A stretch of 64,000 nucleotides of DNA. It comes from Fictibacillus sp. FJAT-27399. GTDB lineage: Bacteria; Bacillota; Bacilli; Bacillales; Fictibacillaceae. Below the pieces are notes generated by a model. The model saw nothing but the letters and a program-made list of their open reading frames with translations, searched no databases and was not told the DNA's origin. Positions 54,159-63,127 of the stretch are shown piece after piece; position 1 is the stretch's first letter, and every line of letters starts with the position of its first letter. Location of the stretch: contig NZ_LMVC01000001.1 of the NCBI RefSeq assembly GCF_001510655.1, forward strand, positions 198,574 through 262,573. The letters run 5' to 3'. A program made the position numbers and the translations under genes.

Positions 54159-55313
54159 CTCAAACATATATTTTCTTGTCCTTGATCGAACATTGAGCAC
54201 GAGGCCAAAAGCGATCATCTGGGCCAGAACCGAACTTCCTCCGTAACTGATGAAGGGGAGTGGAATTCCTGTGATCGGCATGACCTGAATATTCATTCCG
54301 ATATTTTGGAAAACCTGGAACGTGACCATCCCGATTACACCTGCACACAGGTAGCTTCCAAATGCTTCATTGCTTTCTAATGCTGTATTGATCATTCGGT
54401 AGATCATAAGGAAGAATAAAGAGATCAATACGCTTGTACCGATAAAGCCCCATTCTTCACCAACGATCGAAAAGATGAAATCCGTCTGTGCCTCTGGAAG
54501 GTAAACAGACCCATGGGTAAAGCCCTTTCCGAACAGTTGTCCTGAACCGATGGCCATTAAGGCGTTCCGGATATGGTAACCTTCATCTTTGTGTCCATAG
54601 GGATCAAGCCAGGCATAAAAGCGTTCCAGCTGATATTCATCAAGGATATGATCCAGGAAAAATTGCGGGAAGGTAAAATAGATCCAAACCAGCAATGTGA
54701 TAAAAAGAACGCCTATTAAAATGATCACGGCAATAATCCGCCACCTGATTCCGGATACGAGCATCAGACTCAGTGTAAGGGCGATAAACACCAAACTCGT
54801 ACCGAGGTCAGGCTGCATCAGGATGAGGAGCATTGGAGGCATGACGATCAGCGCAATTTTACCAATAAGCAGCAAATCTTCATGCAAGGTCCGCACAATA
54901 TATTTTTCGTTATGGGTTGCGATGGTATTGCTGATTGAAATAATCAAGGCGACCTTCATCAGCTCTGATGGCTGAAGAGCGAAGGGACCGAAGCGGAACC
55001 AAGCTCTTGCCCCATTAATATTCGGTACAAGAGATTCAGGAGCAATTACAATCCCGATCAAGAGCAGGATGCCGAAACCGTACAAATACCATGATAGTTT
55101 TCTAAACTGGTCAAAATCCAGAATCATTACACCGGCAACAGCGAAAGCGCCGACCACGTACCACATAAGCTGCTTGATAACAAAGTTAGAATCATATTGT
55201 GCAATTTCCTGAGCACTGTATATGGCCATACAGCTTATGCATATCATTAGAAACAGTAAAAATATTAAATTATAATCAATCTGCTGCAGCGGGGACTGCC
55301 TGTTATTTTCCAT
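54156..55313 (-). CDS. FtsW/RodA/SpoVE family SEDS protein
   Basis: A SEDS-family membrane glycosyltransferase (385 residues, about ten helices) that polymerises lipid II together with a class B penicillin-binding protein. Signature sequences are NGARAWFRFGPFALQPSELMK-type residues near 110 and PITGIPLPFISYGGSS near 355. It is more RodA-like than FtsW-like in length and in the QPSE region, so a role in lateral wall or spore cortex is possible. The ATG at 55313 has AAGGAG ten bases upstream. B. subtilis has no such gene between prpE and yjbQ, so this is an insertion or rearrangement. Confidence 0.88.
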   Translation of the reverse strand: MENNRQSPLQQIDYNLIFLLFLMICISCMAIYSAQEIAQYDSNFVIKQLMWYVVGAFAVAGVMILDFDQFRKLSWYLYGFGILLLIGIVIAPESLVPNINGARAWFRFGPFALQPSELMKVALIISISNTIATHNEKYIVRTLHEDLLLIGKIALIVMPPMLLILMQPDLGTSLVFIALTLSLMLVSGIRWRIIAVIILIGVLFITLLVWIYFTFPQFFLDHILDEYQLERFYAWLDPYGHKDEGYHIRNALMAIGSGQLFGKGFTHGSVYLPEAQTDFIFSIVGEEWGFIGTSVLISLFFLMIYRMINTALESNEAFGSYLCAGVIGMVTFQVFQNIGMNIQVMPITGIPLPFISYGGSSVLAQMIAFGLVLNVRSRTRKYMFE

Positions 55314-55520
55314 TGCATTCATACTCCTTATCTCGGATAACATGTTCTATCTTACCGAAAAATGAGAAGTTTGCATACTGAAAAGGGGGACATTAATTTG
55401 ACAATTACATTACTTATTTTTTATAGTGGACAAAATCAATTGGTGCATACTGATATATAAGGAGTTTTTATGTCATACATCTTGGGTAAATAAGTACTTA
55501 TTGTAAAAAAGGAGGTAGCT

Positions 55521-57362
55521 ATGGGAGGCCATGCTTCAATTTCTTCACTCGTCATCGTCATTTTAACAGCATTCTTTATACCAATTCTGCTCAACAAGTT
55601 TAAGATCAGGTTTTTACCGGTAGTGGTCGCGGAGATCATCGCCGGAATCATCATTGGAAAAAGCGGATTTGATATTGTTCATGCGGGAACATGGCTAGAT
55701 ATCCTTTCTGTGCTCGGTTTCATCTTTTTAATGTTCTTAAGCGGGCTCGAGATTGATTTCTCGGTGTTTGCTCCAAGTGCAGAGAAGAAAAAGCTGGCGA
55801 ACGGTAAGACAGAACCGAACCGGCTGGCTGTCTCCACCATTATTTTTACTTTGATTTTCGTTATCTCTTTTGCTTTATCCATGGTCTTTGTATGGACCGG
55901 GTTTACTGATAATGCGTTCTTTATGACGCTGATCATCTCGACTATATCATTGGGAGTCGTTGTACCGACTTTAAAGGAAGAGGAGTTGTCCAAGACTGGA
56001 ATCGGCCAGATTATTCTTTTGATTGCGGTCATCGCCGATCTCGTCACGATGATCCTGCTCGCTGTATTCGTTTCTCTTCAATCGGGAGACAGCGGACAGA
56101 TGTGGCTTCTGCTTATTCTATTCGGTGCTGGCATTGTACTGTATTTTATCGGAAAGTACATGCGCCATCATACGTTTCTTGAAACACTTTCTAAAGGGAC
56201 AGTACAAATTGATACACGAGCCGTGTTCACGCTAATCATCGTTCTAGTTGGTGTTTCTGAATCCGTAGGTGCTGAAAACATCCTGGGAGCCTTTTTGGCA
56301 GGGGTATTAGTCTCACTTCTTTCTCCAAATCAGCATATGGTCCATAAACTGGATTCCTTTGGCTACGGATTTCTTATTCCGATCTTTTTTGTTATGGTCG
56401 GTGTGGAGCTGGACTTGGTTTCTGTATTAAAGGACCCGAAAGTGCTCATCTTGATTCCGTTGCTGCTTTTAGGGCTCTTGATTTCTAAATTTGTTCCTAT
56501 AATAGTGCTGAGAAAATGGTATGACTGGAAGACTGTACTGGCATCAGGATTTTTATTGACATCTACCTTATCACTCGTAATTGCCGCGGCAAAGATTGGT
56601 GAAAGGATTAAAGTAATCGATTCAAGTACATCATCAGCCTTGATCTTGACGGCGGTCATCAGCTGTATTATCACACCGGTGTTCTTTAAGAAGCTGCTTC
56701 CAAGAAAAAAAATCGAAAACGCCAAAGAAAGATTGGCCATCATCGGTGCCAATCAATTTACACTTCCGGTTTCCAAAGAACTCGACAGCGGGCGCTATGA
56801 AAAGAAAGTCTATCACACGAGACAAGAAGAAAAAGATCCGAAGCAGCTGGAATCCTTTGAGATCATCGAACTGGAGGACTATTCAGCAGACACACTACAA
56901 AACAACGGTGCCTTTGATTCGGATATTCTGATCGTAGCTACGGGTGAAGACGGTGTGAACGAATCGATCGCCCATGAAGCCAGCAATTATGGCATCAAAC
57001 GGGTCATCACCCGAATTGAGGATCCCGTGAAAAGGGAAGAGCTGGGCAATAAAAATATTGAAGTGTACTCTGCCTTTTTCAGCTCTCAGGTACTGCTTAA
57101 GATGATGATTGAGAATCCATCGGTCGCGAGCTTTCTATCCCATAATGACAATTCTTTATACGAGATTTCAGTGAAAAATATGGATTATCATAAAACCGCA
57201 CTCCGAAACTTCCCGCATTTTGGAGATGCGATCATCGTCAGGATTTTCCGAGGCAAGGATTCTATCGTTCCTCATGGCGATACCGAAATTTTGTTCGGTG
57301 ATAAGCTGATTGTGACAGGCAGCAGGGAACATATTAAAGAGTTAAAGCGTGTATTAAGGTAA
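55521..57362 (+). CDS. yjbQ: CPA2-type monovalent cation/H+ antiporter YjbQ
   Basis: A 613-residue antiporter. Residues 1-395 form about 12 membrane helices with the CPA2 acidic pattern. A TrkA-N (RCK) nucleotide-binding domain begins near IAIIGANQFTLPVSK (about 405), and a TrkA-C domain occupies the last 90 residues (EISVKNMDYHKTALRNF...LIVTGSREH). It probably exports K+ under nucleotide control; cargo and regulation are inferred from the family. AAGGAGGTAG precedes the ATG. In B. subtilis the tenA-thi genes follow yjbQ; here they are missing. Confidence 0.92.
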   Translation: MGGHASISSLVIVILTAFFIPILLNKFKIRFLPVVVAEIIAGIIIGKSGFDIVHAGTWLDILSVLGFIFLMFLSGLEIDFSVFAPSAEKKKLANGKTEPNRLAVSTIIFTLIFVISFALSMVFVWTGFTDNAFFMTLIISTISLGVVVPTLKEEELSKTGIGQIILLIAVIADLVTMILLAVFVSLQSGDSGQMWLLLILFGAGIVLYFIGKYMRHHTFLETLSKGTVQIDTRAVFTLIIVLVGVSESVGAENILGAFLAGVLVSLLSPNQHMVHKLDSFGYGFLIPIFFVMVGVELDLVSVLKDPKVLILIPLLLLGLLISKFVPIIVLRKWYDWKTVLASGFLLTSTLSLVIAAAKIGERIKVIDSSTSSALILTAVISCIITPVFFKKLLPRKKIENAKERLAIIGANQFTLPVSKELDSGRYEKKVYHTRQEEKDPKQLESFEIIELEDYSADTLQNNGAFDSDILIVATGEDGVNESIAHEASNYGIKRVITRIEDPVKREELGNKNIEVYSAFFSSQVLLKMMIENPSVASFLSHNDNSLYEISVKNMDYHKTALRNFPHFGDAIIVRIFRGKDSIVPHGDTEILFGDKLIVTGSREHIKELKRVLR

Positions 57363-57367
57363 AAGAA

Positions 57368-57421
57368 GACGCACGAAAGCATGCTGTTTTTTTTCAGCAG
57401 CCTGCTTTCGGCGTCTTTTTG
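57368..57421 (+). terminator. Intrinsic terminator of yjbQ
   Basis: A long interrupted stem (GACGC..GAAAGCA..TGCTG pairing with CAGCA..TGCTTTC..GCGTC) followed by TTTTTG. Confidence 0.85.
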
Positions 57422-57464
57422 TATGAAATTACGTCCATACTAACGATAAAAAGGAGTGATGAAA

Positions 57465-57611
57465 ATGAGTTTGCCAATCGTTAGATGTCCTCAATGCCAC
57501 AAAGAAGCAGAGATTGATGCCGTACTGACGGCCCAGTCCAATCAAAATGTAATCTTTAACTGTCCCGGCTGCGGTTATGAAGCCCGAAATATTGAAACGA
57601 GCAAAGGATAA
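57465..57611 (+). CDS. Small zinc-ribbon protein, 48 aa
   Basis: A 48-residue protein with two CxxC pairs, CPQC near residue 8 and CPGC near residue 33, separated by 21 residues: a classic single zinc ribbon. It begins MSLPIVRCPQCHKEAEIDAV. The ribosome site AAGGAGTGATGA is strong. The function is unknown; such proteins often serve as nucleic-acid or protein-binding modules. It lies between yjbQ and fabI, in the place of the B. subtilis tenA-tenI-thi cluster. Confidence 0.75.
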   Translation: MSLPIVRCPQCHKEAEIDAVLTAQSNQNVIFNCPGCGYEARNIETSKG

Positions 57612-57655
57612 AAAAGATAAGAGGGTTCTAGTATTTCCTTTCTTTTAAAATCTGT

Positions 57656-57661
57656 TATACT
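57656..57661 (+). promoter_or_regulatory. Probable -10 box of fabI
   Basis: TATACT, five bases before the FapR-like site. No good -35 hexamer stands at 17 bp. Confidence 0.45.
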
Positions 57662-57665
57662 AATA

Positions 57666-57682
57666 TTAGGACTAGGTACTAA
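57666..57682 (+). promoter_or_regulatory. FapR operator before fabI
   Basis: TTAGGACTAGGTACTAA is palindromic and closely similar to the fabH operator at 24830 and to the FapR consensus. It lies just downstream of a TATACT box and 66 bp before fabI, so FapR binding would block transcription start. Confidence 0.82.
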
Positions 57683-57747
57683 TAACAATTGCTAATATGG
57701 TCCGAATGAAATTTATCCTGCCATATTTAATAAGGAGGAACTACAAA

Positions 57748-58524
57748 ATGAATCTATCACTTGAAAACCGTACATATGTCATTATGGGAGTTGCCAACAA
57801 ACGAAGTATTGCATGGGGGATTGCTCAGTCGCTGTCTAAAGCAGGAGCAAGGCTTATTTTTACATACGCTGGCGAGCGCCTCGAGAAAAACGTAAGGGAT
57901 CTTGCTGAAACGCTTGAGCGCAAGGATTCGCTGGTTCTCCCTTGTGACATTACGAACGATGATGAAATTAAATCTACTTTTGAGCAGATTAAAGCTGAAG
58001 TCGGGGTAATTCATGGGCTTGCCCACTGCATCGCTTTTGCGAATACAGATGAACTAAAAGGTGAATACCTGAATACGACGAGAGACGGGTTCTTACTCGC
58101 TCATAACATCTCTTCTTATTCGCTTACTGCGGTTGCTAAAGAAGCACGCGGCCTAATGACAGAAGGCGGAAGCATCGTAACATTAACTTACCTTGGAGGA
58201 GAGCGTGTCCTTCAGAACTACAACGTAATGGGTGTTGCCAAGGCTTCACTGGATGCCAGCGTGAAATACCTCGCGAGTGACCTTGGAAAAGAAAACATTC
58301 GTGTAAACGCGATTTCGGCCGGTCCAATCCGTACGCTCGCTGCGAAAGGAATCGGCGACTTCAACAGCATCTTAAAGCAAATTGAAGAAAAAGCCCCTCT
58401 CCGCCGTACAACGACTCCAGAAGAAGTTGGCGATACAGCTCTATTCCTGATGAGTGATCTTTCAAGAGGCATTACAGGGGAAACGATTCATGTGGACAGT
58501 GGGTACAGCATTTTAGGAAACTAA
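57748..58524 (+). CDS. fabI: Enoyl-ACP reductase FabI
   Basis: An NAD(P)H-dependent enoyl-ACP reductase (258 residues), the final reduction step of each fatty acid elongation round. The short-chain dehydrogenase motif GVANKRSIAWGIA is at residues 13-25. The catalytic Tyr-x6-Lys is in NYNVMGVAKASL near residue 160, and ISAGPIRTLAAKGI follows; these features mark the triclosan-sensitive FabI type. AAGGAGG stands before the ATG at 57748. Confidence 0.95.
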   Translation: MNLSLENRTYVIMGVANKRSIAWGIAQSLSKAGARLIFTYAGERLEKNVRDLAETLERKDSLVLPCDITNDDEIKSTFEQIKAEVGVIHGLAHCIAFANTDELKGEYLNTTRDGFLLAHNISSYSLTAVAKEARGLMTEGGSIVTLTYLGGERVLQNYNVMGVAKASLDASVKYLASDLGKENIRVNAISAGPIRTLAAKGIGDFNSILKQIEEKAPLRRTTTPEEVGDTALFLMSDLSRGITGETIHVDSGYSILGN

Positions 58525-58548
58525 TCCTTGTATAATAATATTTAATCC

Positions 58549-58588
58549 GCCAGCCAGTATACCCAGTATATTGGCTGGTATTTTTTTA
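58549..58588 (+). terminator. Intrinsic terminator of fabI
   Basis: CCAGCCAGTATA / TATATTGGCTGG stem followed by TATTTTTTT. Confidence 0.85.
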
Positions 58589-58740
58589 TGATTAATGCTG
58601 AAAACGGTGCGATGAGCAAACCGATCGTGGCCAATAAGAAATTCAATGTAATTAATAAAAACGATGTCTATTCTTGGCTCCCTTTCCTTCTAAATAATGA
58701 AACTGTAAGAACTGTAAGAAGAATTGTATAGGGACTTCTT

Positions 58741-59081
58741 TATAAAAGGCTGTTTTCGTAACCAAAGCTGCTTTTGAAAGTGGTTGATTTCTGTTTCAGG
58801 ATGCTCGCTTTTACCGGTGTAAACGCCTACTTTCGCGGGGCGGGCGGTGAGCCTTACCGGCGCCAGCGCCAACTTTCTCGGCGCAAGCGCCTGTGGGTCT
58901 CACCTGTCCCGCTAGTCCCGCAGGACAAGGAAGGCTTGGGCAGCGTTATATCGCACGAAGAAAATGTGAAATTCATTTTCGAGGAGTCTCGCACCTTGCA
59001 CTCCAATCAACTTGTCAATGAAGCCTATTTACAAAAAGGTTCCCAAAGCAACAATCTTTTAGAAATGAGCCGTATAAAAAG
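58741..59081 (+). repeat. Diverged long variant (E) of the dispersed repeat
   Basis: It shares the core of copies A-D (GCTCGCTTT..., CGGTGAGCCTTACCGGCG, TCTCACCTGTC, GCTAGTCCCGCAGGA, GAGTCTCGCACCTT) but has different ends, which are imperfectly complementary to each other. One hairpin module is duplicated (GGCGCCAGCGCC, 58859-58872 region, and GGCGCAAGCGCC at 58880-58891). A 60-bp insert (58926-58985) lies between duplicated AGGA bases. It occupies most of the 688-base gap between fabI and the sugar locus; the rest holds the fabI terminator and the region before the first glycosyltransferase. Confidence 0.8.
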
Positions 59082-59123
59082 GGCTTCGTGGCAGGGAAAT
59101 GGCTGAAAATGACCGCGTAAATA

Positions 59124-59150
59124 ACCTAAGACAAGCGGATAGCATAAAGT
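59124..59150 (+). promoter_or_regulatory. Possible sigma-K-type promoter
   Basis: AC at 59124-59125, a 17-bp spacer, then CATAAAGT at 59143-59150. This resembles the late mother-cell sigma-K pattern AC-N17-CATAnnnTA (last base differs). It lies 63 bp before the first glycosyltransferase gene. Such short patterns arise by chance, so this is tentative. Confidence 0.3.
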
Positions 59151-59212
59151 GATTGTAGGGTAATGCATCTGGAAAGAGGGATGGTTTCGTTGAAGAGAAT
59201 GAGTAGTGTTTT

Positions 59213-60202
59213 ATGCTAGTATCTGTTGTAATGCCTGTTTATAATGGTGAAGCTTTTTTAATGGAATCTGTTGATAGTGTCCTTAATCAAACCTATAAAC
59301 ATTTCGAATTAATCGTTGTAAACGATGGATCCACAGACCGTACGAAAGATATTCTGAGTTCATTGAATGATGATCGAATAAAGAGTATTCATCTGGAAAA
59401 AAACGGTGGAGCTGCAAATGCATTAAATATTGGCATCAAGGAAGCCAAAGGGGATTGGATAGCGATTCAGGATGCTGATGACATCAGCTTACCGAACAAG
59501 TTAGAGGAACAGATACGTTATATCTGTGAACATCCGGATGCAACCGCTGTAGGTTCGCTTATAGAATGTATTTCAGGCCATGCTGAAGTTCCTATGAGAA
59601 ATCTGCAAATAGAAGCCACTAGAAATCACCTTTCTTCCAAAGAGCATATTAACGCTTATCGTTTTTATTTAAACCCTTTTTGCCACGGATCAGTTTTATT
59701 TTCTAAATCAATTTTTAATCAAATAGGGGGCTATGACCCTCAATATAAAATATGTTATGACTATGATTTATGGTTAAGGATGCTTGAGTTAACCCCCATT
59801 CATAAAATACCTATTGTGTTGTACCAGTATCGAGTTCATTCTGGGTCGATCAGCCGGAAAAACCAGCAAACGATAAATGAAGATTGGCTAGTAGCTTCTA
59901 AACATTTAAAAAAACAATTACAGGAGCGTTTTAAAAGAGCGCCGAGTTTTATCGTATTTGGCAAAGAAGAGGCCTGCGAAGATTTTAAACAAGTCAGTTT
60001 AATGAACAGAATAGACGTATCAGGATATTTTTATAAGGATTTTGACAATGATGATATGCTGCAGCTTTATTATGAGAGGAACATCGATGGGATTATTTTT
60101 TTGGAAGATATTAGCCTGATAAGCCTGTTTTATAAACTGCAGGAAAAAGGATTAGAGCTGAATAAAAACCTGTATAAAATTTGGGCAGGATATTATAAAT
60201 AA
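59213..60202 (+). CDS. Family 2 glycosyltransferase
   Basis: A GT2 enzyme (329 residues): MLVSVVMPVYNGEAFLMESV, VVNDGSTDRTKDIL near residue 40 and AIQDADDISLPNK near 85, which is the metal-binding D-x-D-type motif. Acceptor-side motifs HGSVLFSKSIF and CYDYDLWLRML follow, typical of bacterial surface-polysaccharide transferases. The last 85 residues form an added domain beginning FVIFGKEEACEDF. The ribosome site is weak. It is about half identical by eye in key blocks to the gene at 61296-62282. It is first in the accessory sugar locus. Confidence 0.88.
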   Translation: MLVSVVMPVYNGEAFLMESVDSVLNQTYKHFELIVVNDGSTDRTKDILSSLNDDRIKSIHLEKNGGAANALNIGIKEAKGDWIAIQDADDISLPNKLEEQIRYICEHPDATAVGSLIECISGHAEVPMRNLQIEATRNHLSSKEHINAYRFYLNPFCHGSVLFSKSIFNQIGGYDPQYKICYDYDLWLRMLELTPIHKIPIVLYQYRVHSGSISRKNQQTINEDWLVASKHLKKQLQERFKRAPSFIVFGKEEACEDFKQVSLMNRIDVSGYFYKDFDNDDMLQLYYERNIDGIIFLEDISLISLFYKLQEKGLELNKNLYKIWAGYYK

Positions 60203-60255
60203 CACTTGCTGTAAGGATAAGAAAGTAACAATAGTTTTGAATGGGAGGCAGCAGC

Positions 60256-61302
60256 ATGGCCATTTTAGTTACGGGAGGTGCAGGTTATATTGGCACCCAT
60301 ACGTGTGTGGAGCTTTTAAATAAAGGCTATGACATTGTTGTGTTAGATAAATTGTCCAATAGTAAAAGAGAATCAGTCAACCGAGTAATGGAGATTTCAG
60401 GCAGAAGTTTTAAATTTGAGAATGTTGATCTTGTAAAGAAAAAGGAACTGGAAAGAGTTTTTACCGAGAATAAGATTGAAGCTGTCGTCCACTTTGCCGG
60501 ATTAAAGGCAGTTGGAGAGTCAGTGAAAAAGCCTCTTGATTATTATCGAAATAATGTCATGGGTACGATTTTGCTTTGTGAGGCAATGCAGCAATTTGGT
60601 GTGAAAAATGTGGTGATTAGTTCTTCTGCCGCAGTATATGGTACAACCAAGCAAATGCCAATAGCAGAAGATGCACAGCTTGGTCCGGATAACCCTTATG
60701 GCCGGACGAAGCTGATGATCGAAGAAATACTTCGAGATCTCTATGTTTCAGATAGCGAATGGAGCATTGCTCTCCTGCGATATTTCAATCCGGTTGGAGC
60801 GCATGAAAGTGGACGAATTGGGGAGGATCTGAACGGAATTCCTAGTAACTTAGCACCCTATATCACACAGGTCGCTGTCGGGAGATTGAAGGAAGTTAAT
60901 GTCTTTGGCAATGATTATCAAACAAAAGATGGTACAGGAGTCAGGGATTATATCCATATCACTGATCTGGCAAAGGGACACTTAAAGGCGTTAGATAAAG
61001 TGTTGGCCGGCAATGGTGTAGAGGCTTTTAACCTTGGGACTGGAAAAGGGTATAGTGTGATGGAAATGATTGCAGCGTTTGAAAAAGCAACTGGACAAAA
61101 GATACCTTACAAAGTGGTGGACCGCCGGCCTGGAGATGTTTCAGTCAGTTATGCAGACCCGGCAAAAGCCAAGAGGATGCTAGGATGGGAAGCCCAAAAG
61201 GGGATTGATGAAATGTGTGCTGATGCCTGGAATTGGCAGAAGAACAATTTATATGCTTCATTGATAAAAAATGACTCAGTTATAGGAGAGTATGAATGTT
61301 AG
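60256..61302 (+). CDS. galE: UDP-glucose 4-epimerase GalE
   Basis: A short-chain dehydrogenase-type epimerase (348 residues) interconverting UDP-glucose and UDP-galactose (or the N-acetyl forms). It has NAD motif GGAGYIGTHT at residues 7-16, HFAGLKAVGESV, the catalytic SSSAAVYG and YGRTK, and RYFNPVGAH. The ATG at 60256 follows GGGAGG. It provides an activated sugar for the flanking glycosyltransferases, which it separates; its end overlaps the second glycosyltransferase by 7 bp. Confidence 0.94.
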   Translation: MAILVTGGAGYIGTHTCVELLNKGYDIVVLDKLSNSKRESVNRVMEISGRSFKFENVDLVKKKELERVFTENKIEAVVHFAGLKAVGESVKKPLDYYRNNVMGTILLCEAMQQFGVKNVVISSSAAVYGTTKQMPIAEDAQLGPDNPYGRTKLMIEEILRDLYVSDSEWSIALLRYFNPVGAHESGRIGEDLNGIPSNLAPYITQVAVGRLKEVNVFGNDYQTKDGTGVRDYIHITDLAKGHLKALDKVLAGNGVEAFNLGTGKGYSVMEMIAAFEKATGQKIPYKVVDRRPGDVSVSYADPAKAKRMLGWEAQKGIDEMCADAWNWQKNNLYASLIKNDSVIGEYEC

Positions 61303-62282
61303 TTTCAGTTGTAATGGCTGTTTACAATGCTGAAGACTATGTTGAAGAGGCTATTAAAAGTATCTTAAATCAGACATATGATAAAATAGAGCTAATTATT
61401 GTTAATGATGCATCTATTGATCGGTCATATGAAATTCTTGAGTCAATAAAAGATCAAAAGGTAAAGGTTATCCATTTAGATAAAAATCAGGGAGCTGCTC
61501 ATTGCTTAAATATCGGAATTAAGCAAGCTAGCGGAAGTTGGATTGCGATTCAGGATGCCGATGATCTAAGTCTTCCAAATCGCATTGAAGAACAGGTAAA
61601 GTATGTTACAAACCATGCCGGGATAGCAGCAGTCGGCTCGTTTATTCATTGTATACATGGAAAAAAATTAATCTCAAATGAATTATTATTAATGGAAGAG
61701 GAAGGATATAATGCCTCCAGTGAACATTTAAAAGAACACCGTTTTTTTTCCTGTTTTATGTGTCATGGTTCAGTTATGTTTTCTAAATCTGTTTTTGATA
61801 AATTGGGCGGTTATAATCCGGCATATAGAATCGCCTATGATTATGATCTTTGGATGCGTATGCTTGAAATATTGCCGATTCATAAACTGCCTAAAGTATT
61901 ATATGAATACCGAATACACCCGGATTCACTTAGTCGATTAAAAAGGCAGGACACAGTTAATGAAGTTTGGCTGATTTCCAGTAAAAATATTCAAAAAAAA
62001 TTAGTGGATGGTTTAAACCATAACCCCAATTTTGTTATTATCGGCGACCGAAAGACATGTAAAGAATTTAAAAACATTGCGTGTACAGAAAATTCTCTCT
62101 CAGTCTATGATTTTTACTATAAAAACAATAGAAGTTTAAGTTCTAAAATTTATAAACTTTATTGCACCGGTAAGGTGGATGCTGTAATTTTTCTTAACAG
62201 TTATAAATTATTAGGAATTTATGAGCAGTTAAAACAACAAGGATTGATTTTTAACGATAATTTGTTCAGGATCATGGTGTAA
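61296..62282 (+). CDS. Family 2 glycosyltransferase, paralogue
   Basis: GT2 enzyme of 328 residues, paralogous to the gene at 59213-60202 along its whole length: VVMAVYNAEDYVEEAI, VNDASIDRSYEIL, AIQDADDLSLPNR, CHGSVMFSKSVFDKLGGY, AYDYDLWMRMLE. The C-terminal added domain is conserved too, starting FVIIGDRKTCKEF. It overlaps galE by 7 bp, so the two are co-translated. Base composition is visibly richer in A and T than the core genes, in keeping with an accessory origin. Confidence 0.88.
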   Translation: MLVSVVMAVYNAEDYVEEAIKSILNQTYDKIELIIVNDASIDRSYEILESIKDQKVKVIHLDKNQGAAHCLNIGIKQASGSWIAIQDADDLSLPNRIEEQVKYVTNHAGIAAVGSFIHCIHGKKLISNELLLMEEEGYNASSEHLKEHRFFSCFMCHGSVMFSKSVFDKLGGYNPAYRIAYDYDLWMRMLEILPIHKLPKVLYEYRIHPDSLSRLKRQDTVNEVWLISSKNIQKKLVDGLNHNPNFVIIGDRKTCKEFKNIACTENSLSVYDFYYKNNRSLSSKIYKLYCTGKVDAVIFLNSYKLLGIYEQLKQQGLIFNDNLFRIMV

Positions 62283-62404
62283 GATATCTTCTTACTATAA
62301 TGCAATCATAGTAATGTATAACTCCGTGGTTTTTTGCCTATACATCCCCTTAATTGCTGAATAGATTAAACTAATACAATGTATTTAAGTTTCGGGGGTG
62401 TACG

Positions 62405-63088
62405 ATGCTTAACACTGGGAATGAACGGATATTAATCATAGCACCACACTCCGATGATGAAGTATTGGGTTGTGGAGGATTGATTGAGAGAGCATGCAGG
62501 TTAGGAAATCATGTGAAAGTTGTCATTGCAGCATTAGGAGAAACAACATTCATCCATTCCGGAATGAAAGTGACAGCCGATATTAGAAAAAAGGAACTGT
62601 CCGATGCCTTATCGTTTTTGGGTTGTGAAGATTATGAAGTCTTGTTTGAAGATAAAGAAGGGATATTGGACACCATTCCGCAAAAACAATTAGTCTCAAA
62701 AATTGATGATATCTTGATGAGTTTTAAACCCTCAATGGTGTTCATACCATATCCGAGTTTTCATCAGGATCATAAGGCGCTTTTTCATGCCTGCATGGCC
62801 AGCTTAAGGCCACAGCCTCATCTAAATTATAAGTTGATTGCTATGTATGAGTACCCTTTAATCGTCTGGCAATATCCTCGAATTAACAATGCCGGTGAGC
62901 TTTTCTTGGATCTTGGTGAAAAAATAGATATGAAAGTAGAAGCAATGAAAATGCATGTTTCCCAAATCCGTGAGTCTCAACATCTTATTTCACCAGAAAG
63001 TATAAAGAAATGGGCAGAAAAAAGAGGGATGGAGAACGGGTCCCAATATGCTGAGAAATATTATATTTTACGTGCAAAGCTTTTTTAG
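62405..63088 (+). CDS. PIG-L/LmbE family deacetylase
   Basis: A zinc-dependent N-deacetylase-like protein of 227 residues. The first metal motif is PHSDDEVLGCGG (family PHPDDE), the second is SFHQDHKALFHA (H-x-D-H). The family removes acetyl groups from N-acetylglucosaminyl compounds, for example in bacillithiol synthesis or polymer modification. Position in the glycan locus favours sugar-polymer modification; bacillithiol BshB is an alternative. GGGGGTG lies before the ATG. Confidence 0.88.
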   Translation: MLNTGNERILIIAPHSDDEVLGCGGLIERACRLGNHVKVVIAALGETTFIHSGMKVTADIRKKELSDALSFLGCEDYEVLFEDKEGILDTIPQKQLVSKIDDILMSFKPSMVFIPYPSFHQDHKALFHACMASLRPQPHLNYKLIAMYEYPLIVWQYPRINNAGELFLDLGEKIDMKVEAMKMHVSQIRESQHLISPESIKKWAEKRGMENGSQYAEKYYILRAKLF

Positions 63089-63127
63089 CATTCTGCCAGG
63101 AATAAAAGAGTTATTAAGGAGGAATTT

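Noticed and set aside
58774-59106. Open frame of 110 codons across repeat E
   Set aside because: It is a by-product of the repeat sequence, has no ribosome site, and similar frames appear in the other copies (38061-38288 and 28018-28314).
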